DNA of 64,000 nucleotides from Ferrovibrio sp. (lineage in GTDB: Bacteria > Pseudomonadota > Alphaproteobacteria > Ferrovibrionales > Ferrovibrionaceae): positions 36,467-100,466 of the forward strand of contig NZ_JAOZVR010000008.1 in NCBI RefSeq assembly GCF_025869515.1. Direction: 5' to 3'. Shown here in pieces: positions 6,753 to 15,913 of the stretch; the first letter of the stretch is position 1, and the number at the start of each line of letters is the position of its first letter. The position numbers were made by a program, and so were the translations under genes. The notes under the pieces were generated by a model, which saw nothing but the letters and a program-made list of their open reading frames with translations, had not been told where the DNA came from and made no database searches.

Positions 6753-8105
6753 ATGAACGCCATCAACACCGCACTCGCTCTCCCTGTCGCCGTGATCGGC
6801 GCCGGCCCTGTGGGTCTGGCCGCCGCCGCGCATCTGCTGGCGCGCGGGATGACGGTGAAAGTGTATGAGGCGGCCGACGACATCGCCGCGCATGTGCGCG
6901 ACTGGGGCCATGTGCGGCTGTTCTCGCCGTGGTCCTACAATATCGACAAGGCAGCGCGCGCCCTGCTGGAACCGACCGGCTGGCAGGCGCCGCCGATGGG
7001 CGTGCATCCGACCGGCGCGGAGCTGTATGCGCAATACCTGAAGCCGCTGGCGGCGACGCGCGAGATCGCGGGCGTGCTGGAAACCGGGGTGCGCGTCACC
7101 GCGATCAGCCGCGCCGGCTTCGACAAGATGAAAAGCGCCGGCCGCGACAGCGCCCCCTTTGCGCTGACCGTGCAGACGAAAAGCGGCGCGCGGCAGGACC
7201 TGGCGCGCGCGGTGATCGACTGTTCGGGCACCTGGAGCCAGCCCAATCCGGTCGGCAGCAACGGCTTGGCCGTGCCGGGCGAGCGCGAGCAGATGGCACG
7301 GATTGCCTATGGCATCCCCGATGTGCTGGGCCGCGATGCCGATACTTACGTCGGCAAGCGCGTGCTGGTGCTCGGCGCCGGACATTCGGCGGCCAATGTG
7401 CTGCTCGATCTGGCCAAACTGAAAGGCCGCGTGCCCACTACCGAGATCGTCTGGGCGGTGCGCGGCGGCAGCCTGGCCCGCTTGTTCGGCGGCGGCAGCA
7501 ATGACAAGCTGGCGGCGCGCGGCGCACTGGGCCGCAGCCTCGAGGACCAGGTGAAGGCCGGCGGCATCGATCTGCATATCAACAGCAGCGTGACGAAGAT
7601 CGACGGCGGCACGGCTCTGCAGGTGACGCTGCAGCAACCGGGCGGCACGACCGAGGCGGTGACGGCGGACCGCATCATCGTGGCGGCCGGGCAGCGGCCG
7701 GCGCTCGACATGCTGCGCGAGATTCGCCTCGACCTCGATCCGGCCACCGAAAGCCCGCGCGTGCTGGCGCCGCTGATCGATCCCAATGTGCATTCCTGCG
7801 GCACGGTGCGGCCGCATGGCCATCGCGAACTGGCGCAGCCCGACAGCGGCTTCTATATCGCCGGCATCAAGAGCTATGGCCGCGCGCCGACCTTCCTGCT
7901 CGCCACCGGCTACGAACAGGTGCGTTCGATCGCAGCGGCTTTGGCCGGCGACATGATCGCGGCCGACGACGTGCAGCTCGACCTGCCGGAAACCGGCGTG
8001 TGCAGCAGCAGCCTGGTGACGACACACACGACTGCCGCATCGGGTTGCGGTACGGCCAAGCCACGGGTTGCGGTGACGGCGGCAACCAAGGCAGGCTGCT
8101 GCTGA
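6753..8105 (+). CDS. FAD/NAD(P)-dependent oxidoreductase (ArsO-like) with cysteine-rich tail
   Basis: A 450-residue flavoprotein. The FAD site is VIGAGPVGLAAAAHL near the N-terminus, and a second dinucleotide fold, VLVLGAGHSAANVLLDL, lies near residues 205-221. An IVAAGQRPALD segment closes the second domain. This layout is that of flavin monooxygenases and related reductases, including the ArsO-type proteins found in arsenic clusters. The last ~40 residues are unusual: cysteines occur in GVCSS and GCG and as the final two residues (AGCC). GGAG precedes the ATG. The stop codon overlaps the start codon of the MFS gene (TGATG), so the two are translationally coupled. A metalloid or organometalloid substrate is inferred from context only. 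Confidence 0.78.
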   Translation: MNAINTALALPVAVIGAGPVGLAAAAHLLARGMTVKVYEAADDIAAHVRDWGHVRLFSPWSYNIDKAARALLEPTGWQAPPMGVHPTGAELYAQYLKPLAATREIAGVLETGVRVTAISRAGFDKMKSAGRDSAPFALTVQTKSGARQDLARAVIDCSGTWSQPNPVGSNGLAVPGEREQMARIAYGIPDVLGRDADTYVGKRVLVLGAGHSAANVLLDLAKLKGRVPTTEIVWAVRGGSLARLFGGGSNDKLAARGALGRSLEDQVKAGGIDLHINSSVTKIDGGTALQVTLQQPGGTTEAVTADRIIVAAGQRPALDMLREIRLDLDPATESPRVLAPLIDPNVHSCGTVRPHGHRELAQPDSGFYIAGIKSYGRAPTFLLATGYEQVRSIAAALAGDMIAADDVQLDLPETGVCSSSLVTTHTTAASGCGTAKPRVAVTAATKAGCC

Positions 8106-9295
8106 TGCAGATTTCGAAGCAGCACCGCCTCGCCGTCATTCTCGCGCTCGGCACGGCGCAGACACTGGGCTGGGGGTCGACCTATTACCTGCCGGCGATT
8201 CTGGCCGGGCCGATGGCGGCCGAGTTCGGCGTCTCGACCAGCTGGATCTACGGCGCCTTTTCGGTGGCGATGCTGCTGACCGCCTTCATCGGCCCCGGCG
8301 TCGGCCATCGCATCGACCGTTTCGGCGGCCGCAACATCCTGACGCTGTCGAGCCTGATCTTCGCCGCCGGACTCGCCCTGCTGGGCGCGGCACAGCATCT
8401 CGCGGTGTTCGTCGCCGCCTGGCTGCTGATCGGCTTCGGCATGGCGATCGGGCTGTACGAGGCCGCCTTCGCCACGCTGACCGCGATCTATGGAAAAGAG
8501 TCGCGCAGCGCCATCACCGGCATCACGCTGCTCGCCGGTTTCGCCAGCACGGTGTGCTGGCCGATCTCGGCGCTGGTGGATGCCGAATGGGGCTGGCGCG
8601 CCACCTGCTATATCTGGGCCGGCGCGCATCTGCTGATCGGCCTGCCGCTCAACCGTTTGATGATCCCGCGCGAACTGGGCGCGCATATCACCGCGCCGGA
8701 GAAAGCCGACGGCAGCGGCGAGATCGCCATCTTCACCCGGCCGATGCTGCTGCTCGCCTTCGCCTTCGCCGTCACCTGGATCACCAGCACGGCGATGGCG
8801 GCGCATCTGCCGCGCATCCTGGAAGCCGCCGGGGCCAGCAAGACAGCGGCGATTGCCGCCGCGGCATTGGTCGGCCCGGCGCAGGTCGCCGCGCGCGTGC
8901 TGGAACATACGGTGCTGCGGCGCTTCCATCCGCTGCTCTCGGCCCGCATCGCCTCGATCACGCATCCGATCGGCGTCGGCCTGCTGCTGATCTTCGGTGC
9001 GCCGGCGGCGTATCTGTTCACCCTGCTGCATGGCGCCGGCAACGGCGTGATGACGATTGCGAAAGGCACATTGCCGCTGGTGATCTTCGGCCCGGTCGGC
9101 TACGGCCGGCGCCAGGGCTGGCTCGCCGCGCCGGCACGTTTCGGCCAGGCCGGTGCGCCGTTTGTGTTCGCCCTGCTGCTCGAATGGTACGGCCAGCATG
9201 TGCTGCTGTTCACCGCCGGACTCTGCACCGCGGGCCTGATCGCCATGCTGCTGCTGCGCACCGCGGAACCTGAAGCGGCCGGCGCGCGAATCTGA
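8105..9295 (+). CDS. MFS transporter paired with the flavoprotein
   Basis: A 396-residue major facilitator protein with about 12 hydrophobic helices. The loop between helices 2 and 3 carries GVGHRIDRFGGRNIL, the family's G-x3-D-(R/K)-x-G-(R/K)-(R/K) signature. The start is the ATG at 8105, which overlaps the flavoprotein stop by one base; a longer reading frame upstream only duplicates the flavoprotein tail. The coupling suggests that it exports the product of the flavoprotein or a related toxic compound. MFS pumps of several unrelated types occur in arsenic clusters, so the substrate cannot be named from sequence. Confidence 0.8.
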   Translation: MQISKQHRLAVILALGTAQTLGWGSTYYLPAILAGPMAAEFGVSTSWIYGAFSVAMLLTAFIGPGVGHRIDRFGGRNILTLSSLIFAAGLALLGAAQHLAVFVAAWLLIGFGMAIGLYEAAFATLTAIYGKESRSAITGITLLAGFASTVCWPISALVDAEWGWRATCYIWAGAHLLIGLPLNRLMIPRELGAHITAPEKADGSGEIAIFTRPMLLLAFAFAVTWITSTAMAAHLPRILEAAGASKTAAIAAAALVGPAQVAARVLEHTVLRRFHPLLSARIASITHPIGVGLLLIFGAPAAYLFTLLHGAGNGVMTIAKGTLPLVIFGPVGYGRRQGWLAAPARFGQAGAPFVFALLLEWYGQHVLLFTAGLCTAGLIAMLLLRTAEPEAAGARI

Positions 9296-9340
9296 CCCTG
9301 TCATCACCCTTGTCATCAAAGTTTCACTGGCCGGCGGTCT

Positions 9341-9364
9341 ATATTTCGATATATCTGGAAATAT
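9341..9364 (+). promoter_or_regulatory. Candidate operator of the second arsR gene
   Basis: ATATTTC (9341-9347) and GAAATAT (9358-9364) form a perfect 7-base inverted repeat with a 10-base spacer. The right arm reaches into the start codon at 9363. AT-rich interrupted palindromes of this kind are typical ArsR sites. The motif is clearly different from the ATTCGTC motif of the first ArsR. Confidence 0.55.
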
Positions 9365-9722
9365 GGAAAAGATGACCGACGGACTTGCCGTGCAGGCCTT
9401 CGCCGCGCTGGCGCAGGAGACCAGACTGGCGATCTATCGCCGCCTGGTCGAGGCCGGGCCGATGGGCCTGCCGGCCGGTGCGCTCGCCGAAGCGCTGGAG
9501 GTGCCGGCCCCCACGCTGTCGTTCCATCTGGCGCAGCTGCGCGGCGCCGGGCTGATCACGCAGCGGCGCAGCAGCCGTTCGCTGATCTATGCCGTCGATG
9601 TCGGCCGCATGACCGACGTCATCGCCTTTCTCTCCGACCGCTGCTGCAGCGGCCAGCCCGAACTCTGTCTTCCTTCAACCCGGACCCGCACCGATGCCCG
9701 ACCAAGACGCAAAGCCGTTTAA
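9363..9722 (+). CDS. arsR: ArsR arsenite-responsive repressor (second)
   Basis: A 119-residue winged-helix repressor with the recognition helix in VPAPTLSFHLAQLRGAGL. Cysteines are at 94, 95 and 102 in DRCCSGQPELC, matching the three-cysteine As(III) site described for the Acidithiobacillus-type ArsR (Cys95, 96, 102). Arsenite binding there would release the DNA. Its end overlaps the start of the arsenate reductase gene by 29 bases, and it heads the run arsR-arsC-arsC-ACR3. The ATG at 9363 is used; an ATG at 9372 is also possible, and neither has a strong ribosome-binding site. Confidence 0.9.
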   Translation: MEKMTDGLAVQAFAALAQETRLAIYRRLVEAGPMGLPAGALAEALEVPAPTLSFHLAQLRGAGLITQRRSSRSLIYAVDVGRMTDVIAFLSDRCCSGQPELCLPSTRTRTDARPRRKAV

Positions 9723-10212
9723 CGTCCTCTTCCTCTGCACCGGCAATTCGGCGCGCAGCATCCTGGCCGAAGCGATCATGAACCAGCTCGGGAGCGGCCT
9801 GTTCCACGCCTACAGCGCCGGCAGCTTTCCCAAGGGCGAGGTGCATCCGATGGCACTCGACCTGCTGAAAAAGAGCGGCCATGACATCAGCGGCCTGCGC
9901 TCGAAATCCTGGGATGAATTTTCCGGCGCCGACGCGCCGGCGATGGATTTCGTCTTCACCGTCTGCGACAACGCCGCCAACGAGGTCTGCCCGATCTGGC
10001 CGGGCCAGCCGATGACCGCCCATTGGGGCCTGCCCGATCCGGCGGCCGTCGAGGGCAGCGAGGTCGAGCAGCGGCTGGCTTTCGCCGACACCTATCGCAT
10101 GCTGAGCAACCGCATCCGCGCCTTCACCAGCCTGCCGCTCAAGGCGCTCGACGGGATGACGCTGCAGCACCGGCTGAACGAGATCGGCCGCGACCAGTCG
10201 AAAGCCTCATAG
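9694..10212 (+). CDS. arsC: Arsenate reductase, thioredoxin-coupled (LMW-phosphatase type)
   Basis: A 172-residue protein of the low-molecular-weight phosphatase fold. The CX5R phosphate loop is CTGNSAR (Cys15 to Arg21). Cys91 and Cys99 in VCDNAANEVCP correspond in spacing, near enough, to the redox relay pair of the thioredoxin-dependent ArsC (Cys82 and Cys89 in the plasmid pI258 enzyme). It reduces arsenate to arsenite in the cytoplasm, supplying the pump encoded downstream. It overlaps arsR by 29 bases and is followed after one base by a second, unrelated arsenate reductase gene. Confidence 0.88.
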   Translation: MPDQDAKPFNVLFLCTGNSARSILAEAIMNQLGSGLFHAYSAGSFPKGEVHPMALDLLKKSGHDISGLRSKSWDEFSGADAPAMDFVFTVCDNAANEVCPIWPGQPMTAHWGLPDPAAVEGSEVEQRLAFADTYRMLSNRIRAFTSLPLKALDGMTLQHRLNEIGRDQSKAS

Positions 10213-10213
10213 G

Positions 10214-10648
10214 ATGGCAATCACGATCTATCACAATCCGGCCTGCGGCACCTCGCGCAATGTGCTGGCGCTGATCCGCAACAGTATTCCCGAGGGCGGA
10301 ACGGAGCCGCAGGTGATCGAATACCTGAAAAACCCGCCGGATCGCGCCACGCTGGAAGCGCTGATCGCGCAGATGAGCATCGGCGTCCGCGCCCTGCTGC
10401 GTGAAAAGGGCACGCCCTTTGCCGAGCTTGGCCTTGACGATCCAGACCTGGACGATGCGGCACTGCTCGATGCCATGATGCAGCACCCGATCCTGATCAA
10501 CCGTCCGATCGTGGTGACGCCGCTGGGCGTCAGGCTGTGCCGGCCGTCGGAGACCGTGCTCGACATCCTGCCCGATCCGCAGCGCGGGCCGCTTACGAAG
10601 GAAGACGGTACGCCCCTGATCGATGCCGGCGGCGCCCGCGTCGCCTGA
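10214..10648 (+). CDS. arsC: Arsenate reductase, glutaredoxin-coupled type
   Basis: A 144-residue ArsC of the thioredoxin-fold, glutathione/glutaredoxin-dependent class. The catalytic motif CGTSRN begins at Cys11 in ITIYHNPACGTSRNVLALI. The later NRPIVVTPLGVRLCRP segment carries the arginines that bind arsenate in the plasmid R773 enzyme. It performs the same reaction as the preceding gene by a different route, drawing electrons from glutathione instead of thioredoxin. One base separates it from the gene before, and 27 bases from the ACR3 gene after. Confidence 0.9.
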   Translation: MAITIYHNPACGTSRNVLALIRNSIPEGGTEPQVIEYLKNPPDRATLEALIAQMSIGVRALLREKGTPFAELGLDDPDLDDAALLDAMMQHPILINRPIVVTPLGVRLCRPSETVLDILPDPQRGPLTKEDGTPLIDAGGARVA

Positions 10649-10675
10649 TCGCAACCCGCTCCAGACAGGAACATT

Positions 10676-11737
10676 ATGTCCGCAGACACGGCCATCGGCC
10701 AACCGGCCAAACCGGCAATGAACACCTTCGAACGCTATCTCACGCTGTGGGTGGCGCTGTGCATCGTCGCCGGCATCGCGCTCGGCCACTGGCTGCCCGG
10801 GCTGGTACAGGTGGTGGCCGGCGCCGAGGTGGCTAAGGTCAACCTGCCGGTCGCTGTGCTGGTCTGGCTGATGATCATTCCGATGCTGCTGAAGATCGAC
10901 TTCGCCAGTCTGGGCGAGGTGCGGCAGCACTGGCGCGGCATCGGCGTCACGCTGTTCATCAACTGGGCGGTGAAGCCGTTTTCGATGGCGCTGCTCGGCT
11001 GGCTGTTCATCGGCTGGCTGTTCCGCCCGTATCTGCCGGCCGAGCAGATCGACAGCTACATCGCCGGCCTGATCCTGCTGGCGGCGGCGCCCTGCACGGC
11101 GATGGTATTCGTGTGGAGCAACCTGGTCGACGGCGAGCCGAATTTCACGCTGAGCCAGGTGGCGGTCAACGACCTGATCATGGTGGTGGCCTTTGCGCCG
11201 CTGGTCGGCCTGCTGCTCGGCATCTCGGCTATCACCGTGCCCTGGGATACTTTGCTGCTCTCGGTCGGCCTTTATATCGTCGTGCCGGTGCTGATCGCGC
11301 AGCTCTGGCGCCGGTCGCTGCTGCGCCGGGGGACGCAGGCCCTGCAGCATGCGCTACGCCGTCTCGCGCCGCTGTCGCTGCTGGCCCTGCTCGCCACCCT
11401 GGTGCTGCTGTTCGCCTTCCAGGGCGAGCAGATCGTGGCGCATCCGCTGGTGATCGCGCTGCTGGCGGTACCGATCCTGATCCAGGTCTATTTCAATTCG
11501 GGCCTGGCCTACTGGCTGAACCGCCAGTGCGGCGTGGCGCATTGCGTCGCCGGACCCTCGGCGCTGATCGGTGCCAGCAATTTCTTCGAACTCGCCGTCG
11601 CCGCCGCGATCAGCCTGTTCGGCCTGCAGTCCGGTGCGGCGCTCGCGACTGTCGTCGGCGTGCTGATCGAAGTGCCGGTGATGCTGTCGGTGGTGCGCAT
11701 CGTCAATGCCAGCAAAGGCTGGTACGAACGGCACTGA
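10676..11737 (+). CDS. acr3: ACR3-family arsenite efflux permease
   Basis: A 353-residue membrane protein with about ten hydrophobic helices. The signature APCTAMVFVWSNL includes Cys140, the transmembrane cysteine needed for As(III) transport in ACR3 proteins. ALIGASNFFELAVAAAISLF, further on, is also typical. It expels arsenite across the inner membrane using the proton gradient and completes the operon that starts at 9363. AGGA lies before the ATG. Many genomes call this gene arsB, but it belongs to the ACR3 and not the ArsB family. Confidence 0.92.
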   Translation: MSADTAIGQPAKPAMNTFERYLTLWVALCIVAGIALGHWLPGLVQVVAGAEVAKVNLPVAVLVWLMIIPMLLKIDFASLGEVRQHWRGIGVTLFINWAVKPFSMALLGWLFIGWLFRPYLPAEQIDSYIAGLILLAAAPCTAMVFVWSNLVDGEPNFTLSQVAVNDLIMVVAFAPLVGLLLGISAITVPWDTLLLSVGLYIVVPVLIAQLWRRSLLRRGTQALQHALRRLAPLSLLALLATLVLLFAFQGEQIVAHPLVIALLAVPILIQVYFNSGLAYWLNRQCGVAHCVAGPSALIGASNFFELAVAAAISLFGLQSGAALATVVGVLIEVPVMLSVVRIVNASKGWYERH

Positions 11738-11888
11738 ACGGCATCGGATTACGGTTGCATGCAGCGCCTGCTGCTTTCACGCGATCGTCAACTCGGCGCA
11801 GGACCTCTAGCCCCTCTGTGGTATTCTGCCCGCCACGCAATCCGCGATAGCATTAGCCGCAAGGCAATGCAGATGAACGGGGGATGGC

Positions 11889-14039
11889 ATGATCCGTTGG
11901 CGCGTGGGCACGAAAATCATCAGCATCGGGATTATCGTCCTGATCGCCTTTGCGGCGATCGCCGGCTTCTACAGTTATCAGAGCCGCCAGGTCGATGCCC
12001 TGCTGGTGGAGGATCGCGAGGCCACCGCGCATGTCGAGCGCACCGCCAAAACGCGCGACTTCTTCCTCAAGGCCCGCATCGCCGAACGCAATTTCGATGA
12101 ATCGCCCGACGCCAGGCATGCGCAGGCGACCGGACAGATGGTGGCCGGCGCGCAGGCCGAACTGCGCGCCATGGAAACCAGCACGGTGCAGCCCGACGAA
12201 AAGCGCGAGGTGACCGCCGCGATCGACGCGCTGGCCGCCTATGCCCAGCGGTTCGAGGCGTTGCGCAGCCTGTGGGAGAAGCTCGGCTATAACGAAAACA
12301 GCGGCCTGCAGGGGTCGCTGCGCAAGGCGGTGCATGAAATCGAGACAGCCTTGGGCAGCAGCGCACCCGAACTCTCAGCGCTGATGCTGACGCTGCGCCG
12401 CAATGAGAAGGATTTCATCCTGCGGCGCGACCGCAGCTATCTGGAGCGGTTCGAGAAGAACGCCGATATCTTCCGTGCGGCCCTGGATAAAGACGGCCGC
12501 GCGGCGCAGTTGCAGCTGCTGGCGACCTATCGCCGCGATTTCGCCGCCCTGGTCGAGGGCACGCTGGCAGTGCGCGGCGCCAATGCGGCGCTGGAGGCGG
12601 CCGGCGAAACTTTCCTGCCGCAGATCGATGCGCTGTTCACCCGCAACCTCAATGAAATGAACGCCGCCAAGACGGCAGCGGCCGAGATGCGGGCGAAATC
12701 CGAAATCGGCACCACGCTCGGCCTGGCCACTGTGGCGATCTTCAGCCTGATCGTCGCCGCCGTGATCGGTCGCGGCATCGGCCGGCCGCTGGCGCAGATG
12801 ACCGGGCTGATGACGGCGCTGGCCGCCGGCGACCTGAGCAAACCGGTGCCGGAGCTGAAACGCTCCGACGAGGTGGCCGATATGGCGCGCGCACTCGAAG
12901 TATTCAAGCGTAACGCTGTAGAAAAGGCGCGGCTGGATGCCGCCGAGAAAATCCGGCTGGAAACCGAACAGCGCGAAGCCAGCGAAGCGCGCGAGCGCGA
13001 TGCCCGTATCAGCCGGCAGATTGCCGAATTCTGCACCGCTATCGGTGGCGGCGCACTGGATCGCCGCGTCGAGACGACCGGACTGGACGGCGTGTTCCGC
13101 GACCTGGCGCAGCAGATGAACGGCCTGGCCGGCATGCTGCAGGACATGGCCGGCGAACTGGCCGCGATGATGGGCGCCATGGCCGACGGCGATCTGAGCA
13201 AGCGCGTGGCCGGCGACTATGGCGGCGTGTTCGGCGAACTGAAATCGAGTTCAAACCGCATGAGCGACATCCTGCGCGACTTCGCCGGCCGCCTGTCGGA
13301 CAGTGCCAGGGCCGCCAAGATGGCTTCGGCGGAAATCTCCGCCGGCAGCCTCGACCTGGCGCAACGCACGGAGAGCCAGGCCGCCAGCATCGAAGAGACC
13401 GCGGCTTCGATGCACGAGATCACCACCACGGTGAAGCAGAATGCCGACAACGCCCAGGCCGCCAGCCAGCTGGCCACGGCGGCGCGCGATACCGCGGAAA
13501 AGGGCGGCGCGATCACCAGCAATGCGGTTCAGGCCGTGACCCGCATCGAAGACAGCGCGCGGCGGATTTCCGACATCGTCGGCCTGATCGACGAGATCGC
13601 CTTCCAGACCAACCTGCTGGCGCTGAATGCAAGCGTCGAGGCGGCCCGCGCCGGCGAGGCCGGCAAGGGCTTTGCTGTCGTGGCGCAGGAAGTCCGCGCG
13701 CTCGCCCAGCGTTCGGCCAATGCCTCCAAGGACATCAAGGCGCTGATTACGGAGTCGAACGCGCAGGTCAGGAACGGCGCCAGCCTAGTCAACCAGACCG
13801 GCGCCTCGCTGACCGAGATCGTGACTGCAATCAAGAAAGTGTCGGACATCGTCGCCGAGATCGCCGCCGCAAGCCGCGAGCAGGCCGGCGGGCTGGAGCA
13901 GATCAATACCGCCGTGGCGCAGATGGATGAAATGACCCAGCGCAACGGCGCGCTGGTGGAAGAAACCTCGGCCTCGGCGCAGCAGCTCGCCAACCAGTCG
14001 GCACAACTGGCCGAACTGGTCTCCTTCTTCAGGACGTAG
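11889..14039 (+). CDS. Methyl-accepting chemotaxis protein with HBM-type sensor
   Basis: A 716-residue transmembrane chemoreceptor. A first membrane helix (about residues 9-29) is followed by a ~240-residue periplasmic helical sensor. It contains [19 protein letters not shown], characteristic of helical bimodular (HBM) domains that bind small organic acids. A second membrane helix lies near 273-295, then a HAMP domain and a second HAMP-like stretch, and then the signalling hairpin with [20 protein letters not shown]. It would signal through CheW/CheA. No chemotaxis genes are adjacent. Its last 11 bases overlap the end of the convergent Rieske gene. The ligand is unknown. Confidence 0.92.
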   Translation: MIRWRVGTKIISIGIIVLIAFAAIAGFYSYQSRQVDALLVEDREATAHVERTAKTRDFFLKARIAERNFDESPDARHAQATGQMVAGAQAELRAMETSTVQPDEKREVTAAIDALAAYAQRFEALRSLWEKLGYNENSGLQGSLRKAVHEIETALGSSAPELSALMLTLRRNEKDFILRRDRSYLERFEKNADIFRAALDKDGRAAQLQLLATYRRDFAALVEGTLAVRGANAALEAAGETFLPQIDALFTRNLNEMNAAKTAAAEMRAKSEIGTTLGLATVAIFSLIVAAVIGRGIGRPLAQMTGLMTALAAGDLSKPVPELKRSDEVADMARALEVFKRNAVEKARLDAAEKIRLETEQREASEARERDARISRQIAEFCTAIGGGALDRRVETTGLDGVFRDLAQQMNGLAGMLQDMAGELAAMMGAMADGDLSKRVAGDYGGVFGELKSSSNRMSDILRDFAGRLSDSARAAKMASAEISAGSLDLAQRTESQAASIEETAASMHEITTTVKQNADNAQAASQLATAARDTAEKGGAITSNAVQAVTRIEDSARRISDIVGLIDEIAFQTNLLALNASVEAARAGEAGKGFAVVAQEVRALAQRSANASKDIKALITESNAQVRNGASLVNQTGASLTEIVTAIKKVSDIVAEIAAASREQAGGLEQINTAVAQMDEMTQRNGALVEETSASAQQLANQSAQLAELVSFFRT

Positions 14040-15171
14040 CGGCGAGGCGCCGATCCAGGCTGTCGTGAAACCAGGCGCAGGCCTGCTCGAAGCGGCCGAA
14101 GGTGACATGCGTGTTGGCGCCGGAGCGAAAGCCGGCCTGGATCGCCTGGCCCATCTGGAAATCCTCGTCCAGTGCATCCCAGAAGATTTTCACATTCCGG
14201 TCCCAGTAGGCCTCCGCCTTCTCGGTGGCGGGCGGTTGCGGGATCAGCGCGCCGCCATGCACGCTGCAGGCATCCGTCCCCTGCGGAAATACGGTCATCA
14301 CCGTGGCATGGTCCGGCTGCACCAGGATGATCAGATTGGGGAAGATATAGTAGAGCGGATTGCCGTAGTCGCGCAGGTTGCGCCCCTCAACGCCCTGCTC
14401 CACCAGCTCGGCGGCATTGCGCTTGGTGAAATAGAGTCGCGCATGCGGGTCCAGCCGGTCGGCCACCGCGACATTGTCGGCGAACATCGGCGCGATGGTT
14501 GTCTTGTGCGCGAAGGGGACGTGATAGGTTTCCAGCCCGCCCTCGATCACGACTTTCCAGTTGCATTTCAGACCGATCTCGCGCTCGTCATGCAGCACAT
14601 GGCTGCCGAGCCCGAAGCTTTCCAGATCCTCGCGCACACCAGCCAGGAATCCGGAGAAGTCATAGCCGTCGTGCGGCTCGGGTAAGACGAAAACCAGCCC
14701 GAAGGCCTGCGCCACCGGCAGGCGAACGAGATTGTGCTGCGCCCTGTCGATGCCGGCGAAACCTGCTTCATGCGGGATGCCGCGCAGCTTGCCGGTGAGG
14801 TCGTAGCTCCAGGCATGATAGGGACAGGTGAAAGCGCGCTTGCCGCAGCCGCCCCTGTCCCAGACCAGCTTGGCGCCGCGATGACGGCAGACATTGAGGA
14901 AGGCCTGCAGCTGCCCGGCGGTGTCGCGCAGCAGCAGAATCGGCAGGCCGAGCAGATCATGCGTGACGTAATCGCCGGGCTTCGCGAGTTTGGACGCGAA
15001 GGTGACGGCGATGGGCGACCGGCGCAGCAAAGCCTGTTCGGCCGTCAGTCGCTGTGGATCGATGTAGCGCGCCACATCGACACGGGCGACATCCTCGGCC
15101 ATATCGGTTGTGCGCGCTGCCATATGGCTGCGGACGCGATCGAGCCATGCGGCCTGTTGCGCCGGCTGCAT
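14029..15171 (-). CDS. Rieske [2Fe-2S] ring-hydroxylating oxygenase, alpha subunit
   Basis: A 380-residue oxygenase component. The Rieske cluster ligands are Cys95, His97, Cys116 and His119 in CRHRGAKLV and [10 protein letters not shown]. The mononuclear iron site is signalled by [14 protein letters not shown] and by DEDFQMGQ near the C-terminus. Such enzymes insert oxygen into aromatic or quaternary-ammonium substrates using electrons from a separate reductase, and no reductase gene is seen nearby. A TetR regulator lies one base upstream in the same direction and probably controls it. The substrate is not predictable from the sequence. Confidence 0.88.
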   Translation of the reverse strand: MQPAQQAAWLDRVRSHMAARTTDMAEDVARVDVARYIDPQRLTAEQALLRRSPIAVTFASKLAKPGDYVTHDLLGLPILLLRDTAGQLQAFLNVCRHRGAKLVWDRGGCGKRAFTCPYHAWSYDLTGKLRGIPHEAGFAGIDRAQHNLVRLPVAQAFGLVFVLPEPHDGYDFSGFLAGVREDLESFGLGSHVLHDEREIGLKCNWKVVIEGGLETYHVPFAHKTTIAPMFADNVAVADRLDPHARLYFTKRNAAELVEQGVEGRNLRDYGNPLYYIFPNLIILVQPDHATVMTVFPQGTDACSVHGGALIPQPPATEKAEAYWDRNVKIFWDALDEDFQMGQAIQAGFRSGANTHVTFGRFEQACAWFHDSLDRRLAATS

Positions 15172-15172
15172 C

Positions 15173-15889
15173 TCAGCGACCTTTCTTCTTCGCGGCGGGC
15201 TTCAGCCGGATCGGTTTCAACTGGGCCGGTTTCAATCGAGCCGTGCCGGCAATGAAGGACCAGAGCTGTTCGGTCAGGCGATCACGGCCAGGACGCTTGC
15301 CCCGGTTCGTTTCCTGGCCGAGCGCCTGGCCAATGGCCTGGCGCAACCCGCCGAGAATCATGGCGCCAAGCAGATGGGCATCGAGATCGGCCGGGATCTC
15401 GCCCTTCTGCTGCGCCAGTTCGACATTATGCGCGGCGAGGTCGATATGCCGCGCCAGCCGCGCCGCCTCCACGGCAGCGACGTCCGGCGTACGACTCAGC
15501 CGGGTCAGGATCAGCGGCGCCAGCGGCTCGGCGTAATGGAAATCGACCATGCGCTCCAGCCGCAGCCGCTCACGCTCGCCCCAGCCGGCGCCGGGCTTGG
15601 GATTCACGTCCATCACCGCGGCTTCGAGCCGGTCGTAAAAGGCTTCCACCACCGCGGCGATCAGCCCGGCCTTGGAGGTGAAATAATGGTAGCTCAGCCC
15701 GGCCGAGACGCCGGCGGCACGGGCCACATCGGCGATCTCGCACTGGCCGTCGCCGGCAATCAGCACCTTCGCCGCCGCCGCCAGGATGCGCTCGCGGGTT
15801 TCGCCGCCGCGCGCCGAAGCCGGCAGTTCGGGCGGCAGGAGCGACGCAGCGGTAACGCGCAGGCGTGGTGTCGTGGGACGGGTGGCCAT
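15173..15889 (-). CDS. TetR-family transcriptional regulator
   Basis: A 238-residue regulator. The DNA-binding domain lies near residues 29-75, with the helix-turn-helix in EIADVARAAGVSAGLSYHYF followed by TSKAGLI. The C-terminal ligand domain has no recognisable specificity. The last ~30 residues carry a basic repeat (RLKPAQLKPIRLKPAAKKK), which is unusual for the family. It is the first gene of a two-gene unit with the Rieske oxygenase, whose start is one base beyond its stop. It probably represses its own promoter through the palindrome at 15902-15913. Confidence 0.85.
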   Translation of the reverse strand: MATRPTTPRLRVTAASLLPPELPASARGGETRERILAAAAKVLIAGDGQCEIADVARAAGVSAGLSYHYFTSKAGLIAAVVEAFYDRLEAAVMDVNPKPGAGWGERERLRLERMVDFHYAEPLAPLILTRLSRTPDVAAVEAARLARHIDLAAHNVELAQQKGEIPADLDAHLLGAMILGGLRQAIGQALGQETNRGKRPGRDRLTEQLWSFIAGTARLKPAQLKPIRLKPAAKKKGR

Positions 15890-15901
15890 GGCCGGGATTA
15901 T

Positions 15902-15913
15902 ATTGAATTCAAT
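15902..15913 (-). promoter_or_regulatory. Candidate TetR operator
   Basis: ATTGAATTCAAT is a perfect 12-base palindrome, followed by a further ATTCAAT. It lies 13 bases before the start codon of the leftward tetR gene, in an AT-rich patch in otherwise GC-rich DNA. This is the expected position for an autoregulatory site. Confidence 0.5.

Noticed and set aside
8000..8104. Longer N-terminus of the MFS transporter
   Set aside because: The extra 35 residues only duplicate the tail of the flavoprotein in another frame and would precede the first membrane helix; the ATG at 8105 gives a normal MFS start.
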